Assembly (NCBI RefSeq): GCF_900106975.1
Contig: NZ_FNNU01000005.1
Location: forward strand, 62,001 to 126,000
From: Pseudomonas kuykendallii
Lineage (GTDB): Bacteria > Pseudomonadota > Gammaproteobacteria > Pseudomonadales > Pseudomonadaceae
Direction: 5' to 3'
DNA: 64,000 nucleotides
Under the pieces are notes generated by a model. The model searched no databases, was not told the origin of the DNA, and saw nothing but the letters and a program-made list of their open reading frames with translations. This document shows, one piece after another, positions 59,680 to 64,000 of the stretch (positions are counted from its first letter, which is position 1; the number at the start of each line of letters is the position of its first letter). The translations under genes and the position numbers were made by a program.

Positions 59680-60990
59680 ATGCAAGTTTCTGTTGAAAGC
59701 ACCTCCGCTCTGGAGCGCCGCATGACCATTGGCGTGCCTGCCGAGCGCATCGAGACCGAAGTCAACAAGCGTCTGCAGCAGACTGCCAGTCGTGCCAAGG
59801 TCGCCGGCTTCCGTCCCGGCAAGGTGCCGATGAGCGTCATCCGTCAGCGCTACGAATCAGCTGCACGGCAGGAAGCGCTGGGCGACCTGATCCAGTCGAC
59901 TTTCTATGAAGCCATCGTCGAGCAGAAGCTGAACCCTGCCGGTGCGCCGGCCGTAGAGCCTAAAGTGTTCGAGAAGGGCAAGGATCTCGAGTACGTCGCC
60001 ACCTTCGAAATCTTCCCGGAATTCCAGGTCGCCAGCTTCGATAACGTCGAAATCGAGCGCCTGCAAGCCGACGTGGCCGACAGCGATGTCGACAACATGC
60101 TGGACATCCTGCGCAAGCAGAATACCAGCTTCGAGAACGTCGACCGCGCCGCTGAAAATGGCGATCAGCTGAACATCGACTTCGTTGGCAAGCTGGACGG
60201 CGAAGCCTTCGCTGGCGGCTCGGCAAAGGGCACCGCGCTGGTTCTCGGCTCCGGCCGTATGATTCCGGGTTTCGAAGACGCTCTGGTTGGCGTGAAGGCC
60301 GGTGAAGAGCGCGTCATCACCCCGACCTTCCCGGCGGATTACCAGAACCTTGATCTTGCCGGCAAAACCGCCGAGTTCACCGTAACCGTAAACAGCGTCG
60401 CTGCGCCGAAGCTGCCTGAGCTGAACGATGCTTTCTTCGCCCTGTTCGGTATCAAGGAAGGCGGTCTGGAAGGCTTCCGTACCGAAGTTCGCAAGAACAT
60501 GGAGCGTGAGCTGCGTCAGGCGATCAAGTCCAAGGTCAAGAATCAGGTCATGGAAGCGCTGCTCGCCAGCAATCCGGTCGAAGTGCCGAAAGCGCTGGTC
60601 AGCAATGAAATCGATCGTCTGCGTGCGCAGGCCGTGCAGCAGTTCGGCAGCAACATCAAGGCCGATCAACTGCCTGCGGAGCTCTTCGAAGAGCAAGCCA
60701 AGCGTCGCGTCCTGCTGGGTCTGGTCGTTGCCGAGGTGGTCAAGCAGTTCGAGCTAAAGCCGGACGAAGCACGTGTTCGCGAGATGATCCAGGAGATGGC
60801 ATCCGCCTATCAGGAGCCGGAGCAGGTCGTGTCCTGGTACTACAAGAACGACCAGCAACTGGGTGAAGTCCGCTCGGTTGTGCTGGAAGAGCAAGTTGTA
60901 GATACTGTCCTGCAGAAGGCCAAGGTGACCGACAAGCAGGTCTCCTACGAAGAAGCTGTCAAGCCGGCGGAAGCACCGCAGGCCGCCTGA
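59680..60990 (+). CDS. tig: Trigger factor chaperone
   Basis: Ribosome-associated chaperone with peptidyl-prolyl isomerase activity. It has 436 residues: a ribosome-binding domain with the signature GFRPGKVP, an FKBP-type domain at about 160-245 ([16 protein letters not shown]), and a C-terminal helical chaperone domain. The ATG at 59680 follows GAGGA; the upstream frame to 59623 is leader. It is the first gene of tig-clpP-clpX-lon, with a terminator hairpin between it and clpP. Confidence 0.98.
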   Translation: MQVSVESTSALERRMTIGVPAERIETEVNKRLQQTASRAKVAGFRPGKVPMSVIRQRYESAARQEALGDLIQSTFYEAIVEQKLNPAGAPAVEPKVFEKGKDLEYVATFEIFPEFQVASFDNVEIERLQADVADSDVDNMLDILRKQNTSFENVDRAAENGDQLNIDFVGKLDGEAFAGGSAKGTALVLGSGRMIPGFEDALVGVKAGEERVITPTFPADYQNLDLAGKTAEFTVTVNSVAAPKLPELNDAFFALFGIKEGGLEGFRTEVRKNMERELRQAIKSKVKNQVMEALLASNPVEVPKALVSNEIDRLRAQAVQQFGSNIKADQLPAELFEEQAKRRVLLGLVVAEVVKQFELKPDEARVREMIQEMASAYQEPEQVVSWYYKNDQQLGEVRSVVLEEQVVDTVLQKAKVTDKQVSYEEAVKPAEAPQAA

Positions 60991-61013
60991 TTCTCTCTTT
61001 CGTTCGAGTACAC

Positions 61014-61047
61014 CATAAGCCAGCCGTCGAGCTGGCTTATGCGTTTT
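61014..61047 (+). terminator. Intrinsic terminator between tig and clpP
   Basis: CATAAGCCAGC-CGTCGA-GCTGGCTTATG followed by CGTTTTT, an 11-bp perfect stem, 24 bases past the tig stop and 33 bases before clpP. Confidence 0.88.
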
Positions 61048-61079
61048 TGGATCTGACCCATTAGGAGCGATCGCAGGAC

Positions 61080-61718
61080 ATGTCCCGTAATCCATTCATG
61101 CAAATGCCTGAAATCCAAGCAGCCGGCGGCCTGGTGCCGATGGTCGTCGAACAGTCCGCTCGCGGCGAGCGCGCCTATGACATCTATTCTCGCCTTCTCA
61201 AGGAACGCATCATCTTCCTGGTAGGGCCTGTGGAAGACTATATGGCCAACCTGGTAGCCGCTCAGCTTCTGTTCCTCGAAGCGGAAAACCCGGACAAGGA
61301 TATCCACCTGTACATCAACTCGCCGGGTGGCTCGGTCACTGCCGGTATGTCGATCTACGACACCATGCAGTTCATCAAGCCCGACGTCTCCACCATCTGC
61401 ATCGGCCAGGCCTGCAGCATGGGGGCGTTCCTGCTCGCGGGCGGTGCCAAGGGCAAACGCTCCTGCCTGCCGAACTCGCGGATGATGATCCACCAGCCGC
61501 TGGGTGGTTTTCAGGGGCAGGCGTCGGACATCGACATCCATGCCAAGGAAATCCTCTCGATTCGCGCGCGCCTGAATGAATTGCTGGCGTTTCACACCGG
61601 CCAGGACATCGAAACCATCGAGCGTGACACCAACCGCGACAACTTTATGAACGCTGAACGTGCCGCCGAATACGGCCTGGTGGATCAGGTTCTCGTCCAG
61701 CGCCAGATGGCGAGCTAA
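61080..61718 (+). CDS. clpP: ATP-dependent Clp protease proteolytic subunit
   Basis: Serine peptidase that forms the tetradecameric chamber used by ClpX and ClpA. It has 212 residues: catalytic Ser in GQACSMGAF, His in MIHQPLGG and Asp in ERDTNRDNF. The N terminus carries a short propeptide before ...LVPMVVEQS. The start at 61080 follows AGGA. It precedes clpX with about 108 bases containing hairpins. Confidence 0.98.
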   Translation: MSRNPFMQMPEIQAAGGLVPMVVEQSARGERAYDIYSRLLKERIIFLVGPVEDYMANLVAAQLLFLEAENPDKDIHLYINSPGGSVTAGMSIYDTMQFIKPDVSTICIGQACSMGAFLLAGGAKGKRSCLPNSRMMIHQPLGGFQGQASDIDIHAKEILSIRARLNELLAFHTGQDIETIERDTNRDNFMNAERAAEYGLVDQVLVQRQMAS

Positions 61719-61733
61719 ACGGCGCCGTCCGAT

Positions 61734-61778
61734 ACGGCCGGACAATGTCTGGCCGTTCGCGGGCTTGAAAATGCCCGC
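61734..61778 (+). other. Tandem hairpins between clpP and clpX
   Basis: ACGGCC-GGACAATGTCT-GGCCGT (61734-61756) is followed by GCGGGC-TTGAAAAT-GCCCGC (61759-61778). There is no T-run, so this looks like mRNA processing or stability structure rather than termination. Confidence 0.5.
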
Positions 61779-61826
61779 AATTGCCTTCATCTTGTGTTTC
61801 AAGCCTACCCGGATTGGATTGATCGA

Positions 61827-63107
<1,281 letters not shown>

Positions 63108-63113
63108 CGAACG

Positions 63114-63140
63114 AAGGGGCCGATGGCCCCTTTGCTTTTT
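63114..63140 (+). terminator. Intrinsic terminator after clpX
   Basis: AAGGGGCC-GAT-GGCCCCTT followed by TGCTTTTTT, 7 bases past the clpX stop. Confidence 0.9.
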
Positions 63141-63148
63141 TCTACTGG

Positions 63149-63177
63149 CTTGTTTTTTCATGCCCCTAGCCCCATCT
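63149..63177 (+). promoter_or_regulatory. Sigma-32-like heat-shock promoter of lon
   Basis: CTTGTTT, 14 bases, CCCCATCT: the -10 is a perfect heat-shock element and the -35 keeps CTTG. The start is predicted near 63185, about 48 bases before lon. The preceding terminator isolates lon from clpX, so it needs its own promoter. Confidence 0.65.
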
Positions 63178-63232
63178 TAAGTTTCAAGGGCTACTCATTT
63201 TATGGCCGCATGGCCGCCGTAGAGCGAAAATC

Positions 63233-64000
63233 ATGAAGAAAACCATCGATTTGCCACTCCTGCCGCTGCGCGATGTCGTGGTTTATCCGCACATGGTGAT
63301 TCCGCTGTTCGTAGGGCGCGATAAATCCATCGAGGCCCTGGAATCGGCGATGACAGGGGACAAGCAGATACTCCTGTTGGCACAAAAGAACCCGGCCGAC
63401 GACGACCCTCGCGAAGATGCTCTGTACCGCGTTGGGACAGTCGCTACGGTCCTGCAGCTGCTGAAACTGCCGGACGGCACCGTCAAGGTCTTGGTCGAGG
63501 GCGAGCAGCGCGGCGTAATCGAACGATTCCATGAAGTAGATGACCACTATCGTGCCGATGTGGCGCTGATCGAAGAGCAGGAAGCGCCTGATCGTGAAGC
63601 GGAAGTGTTCACCCGCAGTTTGCTGAGTCAGTTCGAGCAGTACGTTCAATTGGGCAAGAAAGTGCCCGCAGAAGTGCTTTCATCGCTCAACAGCATCGAT
63701 GAGCCAAGCCGCCTGGTCGACACCATGGCCGCGCATATGGCGTTGAAAATCGAACAGAAGCAGGAAATCCTCGAGATCACCGATCTCGCTCCGCGGATCG
63801 AGCATGTGTTGGCCCTGCTGGATGCAGAAATCGACCTGCTGCAGGTCGAGAAGCGCATTCGTGGGCGTGTGAAGAAACAGATGGAGCGCAGTCAGCGCGA
63901 GTACTACCTGAACGAGCAGATGAAGGCCATTCAGAAGGAGCTCGGCGATATCGATGAAGGCCACAACGAAGTCGACGACCTGAAGAAGCGCATCGACGCT
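63233..64000 (+). CDS. lon: Lon protease, N-terminal part (runs past window end)
   Basis: ATP-dependent protease of about 800 residues in the family; only the first 256 are visible. They cover the N-terminal substrate-recognition domain (PLLPLRDVVVYPHMVIPLFVGRDKS at residues 7-31) and the start of the long coiled-coil helix (KKQMERSQREYYLNEQMKAIQKELG). The AAA+ and protease domains lie beyond. The start at 63233 gives the family N terminus. Confidence 0.97.
   Translation, partial: MKKTIDLPLLPLRDVVVYPHMVIPLFVGRDKSIEALESAMTGDKQILLLAQKNPADDDPREDALYRVGTVATVLQLLKLPDGTVKVLVEGEQRGVIERFHEVDDHYRADVALIEEQEAPDREAEVFTRSLLSQFEQYVQLGKKVPAEVLSSLNSIDEPSRLVDTMAAHMALKIEQKQEILEITDLAPRIEHVLALLDAEIDLLQVEKRIRGRVKKQMERSQREYYLNEQMKAIQKELGDIDEGHNEVDDLKKRIDA

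Overview
The window is a stretch of high-GC (roughly two-thirds G+C) gammaproteobacterial chromosome, almost certainly a Pseudomonas related to P. aeruginosa. The main support is gene order recalled from that group: acnB and a DUF1289 gene, a nitrate assimilation block, lpxH-ppiB-glnS-cysS-folD, tRNAs Arg/His/Leu, then tig-clpP-clpX-lon. No database search was possible; all family names rest on motifs read from the translated sequence.

Layout. 1-1.4 kb: the 3' two-thirds of a ligD non-homologous end-joining ligase/polymerase. 2-6.8 kb: cyoABCDE, the cytochrome bo-type quinol oxidase and its heme O synthase. 7-13 kb (minus strand): a ketone-body catabolic unit with a GntP-type permease, 3-hydroxybutyrate dehydrogenase and acetoacetyl-CoA synthetase, preceded by a sigma-54 activator (HbcR-like) and a good -24/-12 promoter. 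13.1-20.7 kb: a DUF192 protein, then the leucine/isoprenoid catabolic operon liuABCDE with its MerR-type repressor liuR and two LiuR-like palindromes. 20.9-26.9 kb: a LysR regulator divergent from an acyl-CoA dehydrogenase, a hotdog thioesterase, an alaC-type aminotransferase, a class C beta-lactamase and a YgdR-like lipoprotein. 27-32.2 kb: acnB, a DUF1289 protein, a tandem universal stress protein and miaE.

32.2-45.1 kb is the most interesting region, a complete nitrate assimilation cluster. On the minus strand are nirB-nirD and nasA-(PP2C/kinase)-cobA-nasR; on the plus strand is a 1,349-residue nitrate reductase fused to a CysJ-like flavoprotein. Each of the three transcription units has a GG-N10-GC sigma-54 promoter followed by a short leader. 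Each leader contains the same hexaloop AAAGGC in a small hairpin that overlaps the 5' arm of a strong intrinsic terminator placed 24-33 nt before the start codon. The last gene of the nasA unit encodes a NIT-ANTAR protein, the family that binds such leaders. Together this reads as a nitrate/nitrite-sensing antitermination circuit acting on three leaders and including its own regulator gene.

45-53 kb holds housekeeping genes (lpxH, ppiB, glnS, cysS, folD), an inserted UvrD-like helicase and a tRNA cluster with a stable-RNA type promoter. A 124-bp structured intergenic element and a terminator 13 nt before the cysS start codon suggest a second attenuation system. 53.4-59.4 kb is an accessory segment of mixed base composition: two CatB-like hexapeptide acetyltransferases, a small TTG-start membrane protein, an NhaA antiporter and a hybrid histidine kinase. 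59.7-64 kb is tig-clpP-clpX-lon (lon runs off the end), with a heat-shock-like promoter before lon.
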